In this document: positions 8,876-16,852 of the stretch, one piece after another
How the letters are laid out: the number at the start of each line of letters is the position of its first letter
How positions within the stretch are numbered: position 1 is the first letter of the stretch
Assembly (NCBI GenBank): GCA_016792845.1
Contig: JAEUKH010000021.1
Location: 62,001 to 126,000 of the forward strand
DNA from: Myxococcales bacterium
GTDB taxonomy: Bacteria > Myxococcota_A > Polyangia > Polyangiales > Ga0077539
Reading direction: 5' to 3'
DNA length: 64,000 nt
Made by a program: the position numbers and the translations under genes
The notes under the pieces: model-generated
Told to the model about the DNA's origin: nothing
Seen by the model: only the letters and a program-made list of their open reading frames with translations
Database searches by the model: none

Positions 8876-9868
8876 ATGATGCAGGCCGACGAGCCGATCG
8901 AGACCGCAGAGCTTCTGACCTTCGTGCGCACCGTCGAGGCGGGGTCGATCTCGAAGGCCGCGCTGGCGTTGGGGCTCCCGCGGGCCACGGTGGGGCGCCG
9001 GCTTCAGCGGCTTGAGGCTCACCTCGGGGTGCGCCTGCTCAAGCGCACGACCCGGGTGATGCTGCTCACCGACGCGGGCGAGAGCTTCTACGCCCAGGCC
9101 CGGGCGGTGCTCGCGGCGGTGCGTGACGCCGAGGCCTCGGTGAAGGCGCGCAGCGAGGGGGTGCGCGGGCTCTTACGGGTGTCGGTGCCGCCGATGGCGG
9201 GCTCGGGGCTCGGCGCCATGGTGGCCGACTTTCTGATGAAGCACCCCGAGGTGAGGGTCGAGCTTGAGGCCTCGTCGCGGCACGTCGACCTGGTGCGGGG
9301 CGCCTTCGATGTCGCGATTCGTGCGAGCGATCAGCTCGCGCCGGGCCTGGTGGCCCGCACCTTGGGGCGCTCGATGCGCGTGGTGGTGGGGGCGCCGTCG
9401 TATCTGGCGAAGCACGGGCGCCCGACCCGGGCCCGAGAGCTGATGCAGCATGCGTGTCTGGTCGGCTTCGCGCAAGGCGAGCACCCCGAGACGCATTGGC
9501 CGCGGGTGAAGGGCCCTCCGGTGCGCGTCGAGTCGGTGCTCGCGAGCAACGACCTGGCGGTGCTCAGCGCGGCCGCGGTGGCGGGTCGTGGCCTCGCCAT
9601 GCTGCCACTCTTGCTTGTTTACGAGGCGCTGCAAGAGGGCCGCCTTGAGCCGCTCCTGCTCGACCAGGTGGCGGCCGAGGCGCAGGTCGCGGTGGTCTTC
9701 GCCGAGCGCGAGTATGTCTCACCCGTGCTGCGGGCCTTCGTCGACGCGGTGGTGCAATGGGCCCGCGAAGAGCCCATGTTTACGAAGACCGTGCCGGCCT
9801 GCAAGGGTCACGGCCCCGCGGCCTCGGGGCGCGCCCAGGCCTCAAGGGTGGCGAGGCGCACGCCCTGA
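8876..9868 (+). CDS. LysR-family transcriptional regulator
   Basis: The 330-residue protein begins with a winged helix-turn-helix (LLTFVRTVEAGSISKAAL, then GLPRATVGRRLQRLE and LGVRLLKRTTR), followed by a periplasmic-binding-like effector domain (LRVSVPPM, VDLVRGAFDVAIRA). Start choice: ATG at 8876 (ATGATG) leaves the inverted repeat at 8851-8869 upstream. An in-frame ATG at 8855 would put the repeat inside the coding region and is less likely. Divergence from the GST gene suggests that gene as a target. The last 61 bases overlap the convergent DUF3025 gene. The C-terminal ~25 residues are low complexity and probably non-essential. Confidence 0.87.
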   Translation: MMQADEPIETAELLTFVRTVEAGSISKAALALGLPRATVGRRLQRLEAHLGVRLLKRTTRVMLLTDAGESFYAQARAVLAAVRDAEASVKARSEGVRGLLRVSVPPMAGSGLGAMVADFLMKHPEVRVELEASSRHVDLVRGAFDVAIRASDQLAPGLVARTLGRSMRVVVGAPSYLAKHGRPTRARELMQHACLVGFAQGEHPETHWPRVKGPPVRVESVLASNDLAVLSAAAVAGRGLAMLPLLLVYEALQEGRLEPLLLDQVAAEAQVAVVFAEREYVSPVLRAFVDAVVQWAREEPMFTKTVPACKGHGPAASGRAQASRVARRTP

Positions 9869-10584
9869 AGGGTCGGTCGTGTCAGAAACTGTGTGGGGTC
9901 AGCGAGCCGCGCGGCCATCGCGGCGTCGACGGCGTCGAGGCGATGGGCGCAGCACACCACATGGACGCCGGCCCGCGCGTCGCGGAGGTCGGCCACGAGG
10001 TGCTCATGGAGGGCGTGGCCGAACAGCCAGGGCGCGACCCGGCCTTCGCGGCAGCGCGCTTCGAGACGCGCCGTGTCGGCCGCTGCGAGGGCCTCGGCGA
10101 CCTCGGCCTCGAGCGCGGACTCGACCGAGAGGATCACGCCGCCCTCGTCGAGGAGGCTGAGACAGTCTTGCTCGGGGAGCCGCGCCGACGGCAACCGCAC
10201 GAAGGTCTCGCCGAGCCGGGCCCGATGCAGCCGCGCTTGCCGCGCCGAGAGGGCGCGCTTGGCCCGGGGGAAGCTCGCCCACACCAGCGCGTTGAGCAGG
10301 TCGTGCCAGCTCTCTCGACGGGTCGGCACCTCGCCCCGCTCGGCGATGCGCACGTCGTAGAGGTCGGCCACCGAGCGCGCGCGCGGGCGCCGCGACTGGG
10401 TGGCTAGATCTTCAACAAAGACAATGCCTTGGGTGCGCTCTGCGAGGTCGCGCGAGAGGCCCTCGGGGCTCGGCCACCCGGTCTCGCTGCGCAGGGCCCC
10501 GAAGGCCCCGGCCAGCACCCGATGGAGCGGCGACCCTGCGATGAAATCGTCACGCCACTGCGACGACGGAGGCCAGACACCCAT
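9808..10584 (-). CDS. DUF3025 family protein
   Basis: The 258-residue product contains the DUF3025 hallmark WHDLLNALVWASFPRAKRAL near the middle and a C-terminal GHALHEHL segment. No signal peptide or membrane helix is seen, so it is probably cytoplasmic. Function is unknown. It lies at the downstream end of the minus-strand series that begins with ribD, and its 3' end overlaps the convergent LysR gene by 61 bases. Confidence 0.75.
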   Translation of the reverse strand: MGVWPPSSQWRDDFIAGSPLHRVLAGAFGALRSETGWPSPEGLSRDLAERTQGIVFVEDLATQSRRPRARSVADLYDVRIAERGEVPTRRESWHDLLNALVWASFPRAKRALSARQARLHRARLGETFVRLPSARLPEQDCLSLLDEGGVILSVESALEAEVAEALAAADTARLEARCREGRVAPWLFGHALHEHLVADLRDARAGVHVVCCAHRLDAVDAAMAARLADPTQFLTRPTLQGVRLATLEAWARPEAAGP

Positions 10585-10597
10585 CGGCCGTGAAGGG

Positions 10598-11002
10598 TCA
10601 GAAGCTCACCCGGGTGCCCTCGTCGGGGGCCCCGTCGGTGGTGCGCGCGTCGGCCTCGGCGGTGGGGTGGAGGTGCTGGTAGTACGCGATGGCCCCTTCG
10701 CCCAAACCCTTCAGCGCCGCGCCGGTGAGCGCCGCCGACACGAGCGGCCCCACCCACGGGATGAGCCGCGTCGCGCGCACCGCCTGGCCCAACGCAAACT
10801 CGCTGGCCCCGAGCACCGCCGCCGAGGCCGCCTGCTCGACCGGCGACACCTCGTGCTGCCACTGCTCGCGCACATCTTTGAGCATCTTCATGCCCACCGC
10901 GGCGATCGCGGGAGCCGCGAAGCGAAAGGGCAACAAGCCCAAACCCGCGCCCACCAGCGCCGACTGGTTGACCACCTTGCGTGAGGCTTCTCTACGGCTC
11001 AT
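10598..11002 (-). CDS. Small hydrophobic hypothetical protein (DUF697-like)
   Basis: The 134-residue protein has two Ala/Gly-rich hydrophobic stretches (GAGLGLLPFRFAAPAIAAVG and the segment around LIPWVGPLVSAALTGAALKG) that may be membrane hairpins. The opening SRREASRKVVNQSALVGAG resembles DUF697-type segments, but this is only a weak similarity. It lies 13 bases upstream of the DUF3025 gene and 31 bases downstream of the M17-like gene, so co-transcription is likely. No function can be assigned. Confidence 0.55.
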   Translation of the reverse strand: MSRREASRKVVNQSALVGAGLGLLPFRFAAPAIAAVGMKMLKDVREQWQHEVSPVEQAASAAVLGASEFALGQAVRATRLIPWVGPLVSAALTGAALKGLGEGAIAYYQHLHPTAEADARTTDGAPDEGTRVSF

Positions 11003-11033
11003 GCCTTCTGCCTATGCGCCCTTGCCGCCGAGG

Positions 11034-11585
11034 TCAATACTGCTCGCCCTCATCGTCGAGGGCCTCCCGCGCGCGCACGATGCGCTGACGCTCGCTCTCG
11101 ACCACGGGCATCATCACCCGCTGCGACTCGGCCTCGTCGAGCACCATCACCTCGTCGAAGCGCGGGGCGTCGCCGAGCACGCGCAGAAACCAACGCACCG
11201 CCTCGGCGGGCCCGAGGACCCCCGCGCCGCGGCCCGGCAGCGACACCGCAAAGGAGCGGAGCCGCAAGCCCTCAAGGGCGCGCAAGAGCTGCAACACCAC
11301 ACGCTCGTGGGCCGCCTCGTCGAAGTCTTCGCGGGCGCCGCAGCCCACCAGCAGGAGCTTGTCAAAAGGGAGCCGCGGGCGACCCGGCACCAGCGTCACT
11401 TCGCCGAGCGCGCCCTCGACGCGACCCCGCTGGAGCACCCGCGAGAGCCGACCGCAGAGGCGCCAGTCGCAGAGCCCCGCGGCGCCGCGGAGCGGGCGCT
11501 CGTCGACGAAGAAGGGCAGCACCGCCACCTCGGCCCGGAGCGTGTCGATGCGCGCGAGATCGAGCGGGATGAAGCGAAAATCCAT
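11034..11585 (-). CDS. Stand-alone leucyl aminopeptidase (M17) N-terminal domain protein
   Basis: The 183-residue protein resembles the N-terminal, macro-like domain of M17 leucyl aminopeptidases: AEVAVLPFFVDERPLRGAAG, then CGRLSRVLQRG and DKLLLVGCGAREDF. The C-terminal metallopeptidase domain with its zinc-binding Asp/Glu and Lys residues is absent, and no such domain is encoded next door. It is therefore unlikely to be a peptidase by itself. It may bind a ligand or regulate. The gene follows nusB by 27 bases on the same strand. Confidence 0.65.
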   Translation of the reverse strand: MDFRFIPLDLARIDTLRAEVAVLPFFVDERPLRGAAGLCDWRLCGRLSRVLQRGRVEGALGEVTLVPGRPRLPFDKLLLVGCGAREDFDEAAHERVVLQLLRALEGLRLRSFAVSLPGRGAGVLGPAEAVRWFLRVLGDAPRFDEVMVLDEAESQRVMMPVVESERQRIVRAREALDDEGEQY

Positions 11586-11612
11586 CAGAAGGGTGCGCGC
11601 CGCGGCGCGAGG

Positions 11613-12107
11613 CTAGAGCTTCTTCTGTTGTCGCGCGAGCTGATCGAGGGTGCCATTCACGAAGGCCGAGGCGTCTTCGGCGCCGAAGCCCTTGGCGAGC
11701 TCGACGGCCTCGTTGAGCGCCACCGCGGGGGCCACCTCGGGGTTGTAGAGCAGCTCCCACGCGGCCACCCTGAGGATGTTGCGGTCGACCCGGGACATGC
11801 GCTCAAGACGCCATTTCGGGTTCGCCGCGCGGATCGCGTCGTCGAGGGCCTCGCGCTCTTTCAGCACACCGAACACGAGCGCCTCGCCGTAGGGGCGCCC
11901 GGGGGCCGGGCCGTCGAGGTACGACCAGTAGTTGCGCAGGGCCTCGTCGGCGCTCGACACCTCAAGGGTGTTGGCACAATCGAGGGCGTAGAGCACCTGC
12001 AGCGCCGCCTCACGGGCCTGGTGCCGCGGGCCCGGCTCAGGTTCAGGCGCTGGCCGACGACGCGGCGGAAGACGTGAAGGACGCGATGGACCCGCCATGA
12101 CCGTCAC
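11613..12107 (-). CDS. nusB: Transcription antitermination factor NusB
   Basis: The 164-residue protein has the NusB fold signatures [16 protein letters not shown] at the start and [15 protein letters not shown], then [14 protein letters not shown] and [10 protein letters not shown] at the C terminus. NusB with NusE binds boxA RNA for rRNA antitermination. An extra Pro/Arg-rich N-terminal segment of ~28 residues precedes the domain. The start overlaps the ribH stop by four bases (ATGA), the common ribH-nusB pairing. ATG at 12095 is an alternative start. Confidence 0.92.
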   Translation of the reverse strand: MTVMAGPSRPSRLPPRRRPAPEPEPGPRHQAREAALQVLYALDCANTLEVSSADEALRNYWSYLDGPAPGRPYGEALVFGVLKEREALDDAIRAANPKWRLERMSRVDRNILRVAAWELLYNPEVAPAVALNEAVELAKGFGAEDASAFVNGTLDQLARQQKKL

Positions 12108-12577
12108 AGCGCCCGCAGGAGGTTGGCCATCTCGATCACGCTCACCGCGGCCTCCCAGCCCTTGTTGCCCGCCTTGGTGCCCGCGCGCTCGACGGCCTGC
12201 TCGATGGTGTCGGTGGTGAGCACCCCGAAGGCCACGGGCACGCCCGCGTCGAGGCTCACGTGCGCGAGGCCCTTCGAGACCTCTGCGGCGACGTAGTCAA
12301 AGTGCGGCGTCGACCCGCGAATCACCGCCCCGAGGGCGATCACCGCGTCGTACTTCTTGCTCTCAACCAGGCGCTTGCACACCAGCGGAAGCTCCCACGC
12401 ACCCGGCGCCCGCACCACCGTCGCCTCGGCCGCGCCGTGACGCCGCAAGGCATCAAGCGCGCCCTCAACGAGGCGGTCGACGATGAAGTGATTGAAGCGG
12501 CTCGCCAGCACAGCAACCTTGAGATTCTGGGCGATCAGGTTGCCTTCAACGCTCGACGTACGAAACTCGTCGCTCAT
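12104..12577 (-). CDS. ribH: 6,7-dimethyl-8-ribityllumazine synthase
   Basis: The 157-residue enzyme condenses 5-amino-6-ribitylaminouracil with 3,4-dihydroxy-2-butanone 4-phosphate. Family motifs are present: [40 protein letters not shown] with the catalytic histidine, and GVLTTDT. Length is standard. It lies 47 bases after the RibBA-like gene and overlaps nusB, so it is part of the riboflavin operon. Confidence 0.95.
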   Translation of the reverse strand: MSDEFRTSSVEGNLIAQNLKVAVLASRFNHFIVDRLVEGALDALRRHGAAEATVVRAPGAWELPLVCKRLVESKKYDAVIALGAVIRGSTPHFDYVAAEVSKGLAHVSLDAGVPVAFGVLTTDTIEQAVERAGTKAGNKGWEAAVSVIEMANLLRAL

Positions 12578-12624
12578 GGCGCGGGCTCATATTCTCTTCG
12601 TTGCCGAAACACAACCACCGCCCA

Positions 12625-13824
12625 TCACGAGCGGGGCTTGAAATGCTCTGCCGCCGAGGCCTCGCGGTGCCCGAGCGCCACCTGTTCGACCACTTCGAGG
12701 CCGTATCCGGCCAAACCCACGAGCCGCCGCGGGTTGTTCGTCATCAGACGAATCTTCTGAAGCCCGAGGTCGCGCAGCACCTGAGCCCCGAGCCCGTGCT
12801 CGCGCTGGGCGGGCGAGCCGTTGCTCGAGAGGTCGTGCCTGCGCAGCGCCGAGGCCCCCGCGAGGGCCCTCAGCTCGTCGGCGAAATCAATACTGTTTTG
12901 CGGTACATAGACCACCACGCCGGCGCCCTCGGCCTCCATCCGGTGCATGGCCTCGAAGAGGTACCGGCCGCCCCCGACGGGGGCCTTGCCGTCGTGGGTC
13001 TTTTGCGGCGCGAAGAGGTCTGAGAAGACCGCGCCGGGGTGCATGCGCACGAGGGTCGCGTCGGCGCGGGCGACGTCGCCGTGAACGAGGGCGAGAAACT
13101 GCCGGTTCGACTCGACGGTGGCCTCGTAGACGATGGCCTGCCAGGTGGCGCCGAAGCCCGAGGGCTCGAAGCTGTACGAGGCCACACGCTGCACGATGCG
13201 GTCGGTCTGGAGCCGCACTTGGATGAGGTCTTCGATGGTCACGATGGGCAGGGCGTGCTCGGCGGCGAACTGAATCAGCTCGGGCATCCGTGACATGCTG
13301 CCGTCGTCGTTCATGATCTCGCAGATGACGCCGGCGGGGGTGAGCCCTGCCATGCGCGCGAGGTCGACCGAGCCCTCGGTCTGACCGGTGCGTTGAAGCA
13401 CTCCGCCCGGCCGCGCCTTGAGCGGAAACACATGCCCCGGCGCCACCACATCGTCGGGCTTCGCCGCGGGCGAGGCCGCCACCCGGATGGTGTGCGCCCG
13501 ATCTGACGCGCTGATGCCCGTGCTGACCCCCTCTCGGGCCTCGATGCTCACCGTGAAGGCCGTGCCGAGCGAGGCCGTGTTGCGCGCCACCATCATGGGC
13601 AGCCGCAGCCGCTCGATCTGCTCTTCGGTGAGCGTGAGACAGATGAGCCCGCGGGCGTGCTTGGCCATGAAGTTGATCGCCTCGGGTGTCACCTTCTCGG
13701 CCGCGAGCACGATGTCACCCTCGTTCTCACGGTCTTCGTCGTCGGTGAGGATCACCATCTGACCGGCGGCGATGGCTTCAACCGCGCGGCGAACTCGTTC
13801 TTCAGCGGTACCTTGGAGGGGCAT
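12625..13824 (-). CDS. RibBA-like protein with degenerate GTP cyclohydrolase II domain (RibBX-type)
   Basis: The 399-residue protein has an N-terminal 3,4-dihydroxy-2-butanone 4-phosphate synthase domain (residues ~8-205) with DDEDRENEGD at 28-37 and a C-terminal domain related to GTP cyclohydrolase II (LMTNNPRRLVGLAGYGLEVVE). Two catalytic features are altered. The usual GHTEA of RibB reads GQTEG (Gln148 for His). In the RibA domain the zinc ligands of HSEC and CDC are absent, replaced by HPGA (262-265) and by FAPQKTHDG. The GRGIG motif is also missing. Loss of RibA catalysis is characteristic of the RibBX group of fusions. The domain may stabilise or regulate RibB. A functional GTP cyclohydrolase II must then be encoded outside this window. 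Confidence 0.8.
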   Translation of the reverse strand: MPLQGTAEERVRRAVEAIAAGQMVILTDDEDRENEGDIVLAAEKVTPEAINFMAKHARGLICLTLTEEQIERLRLPMMVARNTASLGTAFTVSIEAREGVSTGISASDRAHTIRVAASPAAKPDDVVAPGHVFPLKARPGGVLQRTGQTEGSVDLARMAGLTPAGVICEIMNDDGSMSRMPELIQFAAEHALPIVTIEDLIQVRLQTDRIVQRVASYSFEPSGFGATWQAIVYEATVESNRQFLALVHGDVARADATLVRMHPGAVFSDLFAPQKTHDGKAPVGGGRYLFEAMHRMEAEGAGVVVYVPQNSIDFADELRALAGASALRRHDLSSNGSPAQREHGLGAQVLRDLGLQKIRLMTNNPRRLVGLAGYGLEVVEQVALGHREASAAEHFKPRS

Positions 13825-13866
13825 TGGGGCTCTGGCCGTGTCTTTGCGAGAGAGTGTGTAACGTGC

Positions 13867-13876
13867 TGAAATTTCA
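13867..13876. promoter_or_regulatory. Palindrome TGAAATTTCA in the ribE-ribB gap
   Basis: This perfect 10-base palindrome covers the ribE stop codon and lies 43 bases upstream of the ribBA-like start. With the next three bases it forms a 13-mer (TGAAATTTCAGAG) that recurs exactly at 15774-15786 upstream of ribD. An AT-rich repeat in this GC-rich sequence may be a regulatory site, but no function is shown. Confidence 0.3.
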
Positions 13877-14524
13877 GAGAAACCCGGCGCCCTTGAGGGC
13901 CCCGAGGAGGCTCGCGTCGCGGGTCTCTTGGGCAGCCTCGCCGGAGCGCCCGAGGGCCCGCGCGACGTAACGGGCGAGCACGTCGACTTCGAGGTTGACC
14001 GGCTGCCCGGGGCGCTTCTCGCTGAGCGTGGTGGCCCCTTGGGTGAAGGGCACCACCATCACGTCGAAGTCGGTAGTGCCGACGCGGTTGACGGTCAAGC
14101 TCACGCCGTCGAGGGCGATGCTGCCCTTCTCGGCGATGAAGCGCATCACCTCGGGCGGCGCGCGCACCGTCACACGCTCGGCGCCGTCGACGGCGACCCG
14201 GGCCGCGAGGGCGCCGACGGCGTCGACGTGACCGGCGACGATGTGACCGCCGAGACGGTCGCCGAGCCGCAAGGCCCGCTCAAGGTTGACCCGGTCGCCG
14301 ACCGCGAGCGCGCCCAAGGTGCTGCGGGTGAGGGTCTCAAGGCTCGCGTCGGCGGCGAAGCCCCCGTCGAGGCGCTGAGTCACCGTGAGGCACACCCCCT
14401 CGACGGCGATGCTCTCGCCGAGCTCAAGGGCCGTGAACGGACACGCAATCTCGTAGCTCGCCGAGGCGCTCCGCCGAGAGACCCGACGCAGCGCTCCGAT
14501 GGCTTGAATCATCCCGGTGAACAT
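13874..14524 (-). CDS. ribE: Riboflavin synthase alpha subunit
   Basis: The 216-residue enzyme dismutates two molecules of 6,7-dimethyl-8-ribityllumazine to give riboflavin. It begins MFTGMIQAIG, the family start, and shows the duplicated lumazine-binding barrel with repeats GESIAVEGVCLTVT and KGSIALDGVSLTVN plus GGHIVAGHVD. ATG at 14524 is chosen because it gives the canonical N terminus; upstream codons in frame belong to ribD read in another phase. It overlaps ribD by 16 bases. Confidence 0.94.
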   Translation of the reverse strand: MFTGMIQAIGALRRVSRRSASASYEIACPFTALELGESIAVEGVCLTVTQRLDGGFAADASLETLTRSTLGALAVGDRVNLERALRLGDRLGGHIVAGHVDAVGALAARVAVDGAERVTVRAPPEVMRFIAEKGSIALDGVSLTVNRVGTTDFDVMVVPFTQGATTLSEKRPGQPVNLEVDVLARYVARALGRSGEAAQETRDASLLGALKGAGFL

Positions 14525-15645
14525 GGCGCCCTCTCTGCCTCGATGCGGAGGTCGGGGCCTACCATGCTTGTGCGCCAGTTGTGCAGCCGTACTGCATCGC
14601 CGAGGCGCTCGGGGCCCCGCGCGCCGAAGGCCGGAGCGCCCTCTGCGCCGAGAAAGAGCGGCGCGGTGTAGATCACCACGCGGTCGACGAGGTCGGCATC
14701 GATGAGGGCCCCGTGCAAGCCGCCGCCGCCTTCGCTCAAGCACGAGACGACGCCCTCCTGGGCGAGCCTGGCGAGGGCCGCGCGCAGGTCGACGCGGGGG
14801 CCAGGGCCGCAGGAGAGCACCCTGACCCCGAGGGCTTCGAGGGCGCGTCGGCGCGCGGCGTCGTGGGCCTCGGTGGTCACCACCCAAGTGGCGAGGGTGC
14901 GGGCCGTGGCGGCCAGCTGCCGGGTGTGCCCGAGCGAGAGCCCGCTGTCGATCACGACCCTGACCGGCGGACGCTCGAAGGGCACCCCGCGCACGGTGAG
15001 GGCGGGGTCGTCGGCGGCCACGGTGCGCGAGCCGACCAAGATGGCGTCGACCGAGGCCCTGAGGCGGTGCCCGTCGGCGCGGGCCTCAGGGCTGGTGATC
15101 CATTTTGACTCGCCGGTGCGGGTGGCGATGCGACCGTCGAGGCTCTGGGCGACCTTCACCACGACGTGGCTGCGGCGCTCACGGATGAAGGTGCTCCAGG
15201 GGGCGATGCATCGCTCGGCGTCGGTCTGATTCGACGGGTCGAAGCCGCGCGAGGCGGCGACGCCGTGCGCTTCGAGCCAGGGCCCGCCGCGGCCGGCCAC
15301 CGAGGGGTTCGGGTCGCTGACGGCGTAGACCACTCGGGAGACCCCTGCGGCGACGAGGGCCTCGGTGCAGGGGGGCGTGCGCCCGTGATGGTTGCAAGGC
15401 TCAAGGGTGACAAACACCGTGGCGCCGCGGGCTGCCTCGCCGGCGGCGTCGAGGGCGACGATCTCTGCGTGGGGGCCGCCCGCGCGGGGGTGAAAGCCCT
15501 CGCCCACGATCTCATCGTCTCGCACGATCACCGCCCCGACCGGAGGGTTGGGCGAAGGGCGCACCCGCGAAGCGAGGGCCACCGCGCGGGCCATGGCCGT
15601 GCGCTCGATGGCGCGAAATGACAGTGGCTCAACCTGCGTCGACAT
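14509..15645 (-). CDS. ribD: Bifunctional riboflavin biosynthesis deaminase/reductase
   Basis: The 378-residue protein carries an N-terminal cytidine-deaminase-like domain with zinc motifs HAE (59-61) and PCNHHGRTPPC (83-93). A C-terminal RibD reductase domain follows (VVVKVAQSLDGRIATRTGES, then DAILVGSRTVAADDP and SEGGGGLHGALIDADLVD). Together they convert the GTP-derived pyrimidine to 5-amino-6-ribitylamino-uracil phosphate. It is the first gene of the minus-strand riboflavin series. I found no FMN riboswitch in the 216 bases upstream. Confidence 0.94.
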   Translation of the reverse strand: MSTQVEPLSFRAIERTAMARAVALASRVRPSPNPPVGAVIVRDDEIVGEGFHPRAGGPHAEIVALDAAGEAARGATVFVTLEPCNHHGRTPPCTEALVAAGVSRVVYAVSDPNPSVAGRGGPWLEAHGVAASRGFDPSNQTDAERCIAPWSTFIRERRSHVVVKVAQSLDGRIATRTGESKWITSPEARADGHRLRASVDAILVGSRTVAADDPALTVRGVPFERPPVRVVIDSGLSLGHTRQLAATARTLATWVVTTEAHDAARRRALEALGVRVLSCGPGPRVDLRAALARLAQEGVVSCLSEGGGGLHGALIDADLVDRVVIYTAPLFLGAEGAPAFGARGPERLGDAVRLHNWRTSMVGPDLRIEAERAPCSPG

Positions 15646-15773
15646 CTGGGGCCTGACTCAAAGCCGAGGTCAAAAAGTACAAGAGACCCAAAGCTTCGGG
15701 CATGGCGGTGACATCGAAGAGGGCACCGCGCAATGCGGCGCGCATACCACGCCCTTTGGAGCTTGTCGCACGA

Positions 15774-15786
15774 TGAAATTTCAGAG
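15774..15786. promoter_or_regulatory. Second copy of TGAAATTTCAGAG upstream of ribD
   Basis: The same 13-mer as at 13867-13879 occurs here, about 130 bases upstream of ribD and 76 bases upstream of the divergent gene at 15862. Only the shared sequence is seen; a regulatory role is inferred from position. Confidence 0.3.
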
Positions 15787-15861
15787 CCGAATCGAGTCGA
15801 TCCGTTGCGTGTCTCGTGGGCGGCAGAGTACCCTCCGAAGCGCTAACAAGGAGCGTTGAGA

Positions 15862-16827
15862 ATGCTTGATGAAGCCGCCCGCCCAAGCACTGAAGGTCTG
15901 TGGCGACACGGCACCCTGAGCGACGAAGAGTTTGAGCGCGCCGCGCTCTTGATTCGTCCGAGTTGGGAGCTTGGGTTCGATGTCGCGAGCGGTGTGAGCC
16001 GTGACGACGCCGCGCTCGCGCCGCCGCCAGAGTCGAAGGGTGACGCGACGGGTTTTTCAGCGCCCAGCGCGGGGGTGCTCGCGGCCCTCGCTGCGGCCGC
16101 CGACAGCGCCGCGAAGGCTGAGACAAAGCCCGAAGCCAAGCCCGAGGCGCCCGCGCCGAAGGTCGAAGCGAAGGCCGAGACCAAGGCCGAGAAGCCCGCG
16201 CCGAAGGTCGAAGCGAAGGCCGAAGCCAAGGCCGAGAAGCCCGCGCCGAAGGCCGCGCCGAAGGTCGCGCCGCCGAAGTTTATCGAACCTCCGCCCGAGC
16301 TGCCGAAGCAGTCAGGCGGCGGCAAATGGATCGCCCTCGTCCTCGGCGCGCTCGTGGTGATCGGGGCCGGGGTGATGGCGGTCACGGGGGGCACGTCGAC
16401 GCCCGCGCCGAGCCCCCAAGCCGAGCCCGCGACGGCGCCCGCTGCCGAGGTCGCGCCCGCGCCGATCCAGGCCGCGCCGACCCCGCCTCCGGCGCCAGAG
16501 CCGCCTACGCCACCTCCCGCGGCTGAGCCCGCACCGGCCCCTGAGCCCGTGCAGGCCGCGCCGACGCCGCCTCCGGCGCCTGAGCCCCCGCCGGCGCCCG
16601 AGCCTGCCCCTGCGGCCGCGCCTGAGCCGCCGCCCGCGCCCGCGGTTGCTGCGCCTCCGCCGACGCCAGCCGCTCCTGAACCCGCCGCTCCGGCGGCTCA
16701 GGCGGCGCCGCGACCGCATCGTGAACGTCCGGCGCGTGTCGAGCGTCCAGTACGTCCGGCGCGACCGGCTGCACCGGCTGGGCAGGCGCCTCGGGGTGTC
16801 GGTTTTGTGACCGAATCGCCCTACTGA
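15862..16827 (+). CDS. SHOCT-like, Ala/Pro-rich single-pass membrane protein
   Basis: The 321-residue protein starts with a short segment (LWRHGTLSDEEFERAALLI) resembling a SHOCT motif. A Lys/Glu/Pro repeat (PAPKVEAKAE, two 15-residue copies) and one membrane helix follow around residues 152-175 (WIALVLGALVVIGAGVMAV). The rest is a Pro/Ala-rich tail ending in Arg-rich residues. The layout, a cytoplasmic head with a long extended periplasmic arm, resembles TonB-like spanning proteins, but no TonB domain is seen. The start is ATG at 15862 because AAGGAG lies eight bases upstream; a TTG six bases earlier is the alternative. Function unknown. Confidence 0.65.
   Translation: MLDEAARPSTEGLWRHGTLSDEEFERAALLIRPSWELGFDVASGVSRDDAALAPPPESKGDATGFSAPSAGVLAALAAAADSAAKAETKPEAKPEAPAPKVEAKAETKAEKPAPKVEAKAEAKAEKPAPKAAPKVAPPKFIEPPPELPKQSGGGKWIALVLGALVVIGAGVMAVTGGTSTPAPSPQAEPATAPAAEVAPAPIQAAPTPPPAPEPPTPPPAAEPAPAPEPVQAAPTPPPAPEPPPAPEPAPAAAPEPPPAPAVAAPPPTPAAPEPAAPAAQAAPRPHRERPARVERPVRPARPAAPAGQAPRGVGFVTESPY
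16150..16239 (+). repeat. Two 45-base tandem coding repeats
   Basis: Positions 16150-16194 and 16195-16239 encode near-identical 15-residue units (PAPKVEAKAETKAEK and PAPKVEAKAEAKAEK), with a partial third unit after them. They lie in the cytoplasmic linker of the gene at 15862. Confidence 0.8.
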
Positions 16828-16852
16828 CTGCACACTCACCCGAAGTCACACC

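Noticed and set aside
15646..15861. Possible FMN riboswitch upstream of ribD
   Set aside because: I compared both strands to the conserved core of the RFN element and found no match.
15629..16126. Minus-strand frame across the gap between ribD and the gene at 15862
   Set aside because: It overlaps the ribD start and the opposite gene, has a low-complexity product and no good ribosome site. Only a short Ala/Leu-rich segment in the gap is independent.
16312..16839. Arg/Gly-rich frames opposite the Pro/Ala-rich gene
   Set aside because: They are the antisense reading of Pro/Ala codons. The plus-strand gene has a ribosome site and a membrane helix.
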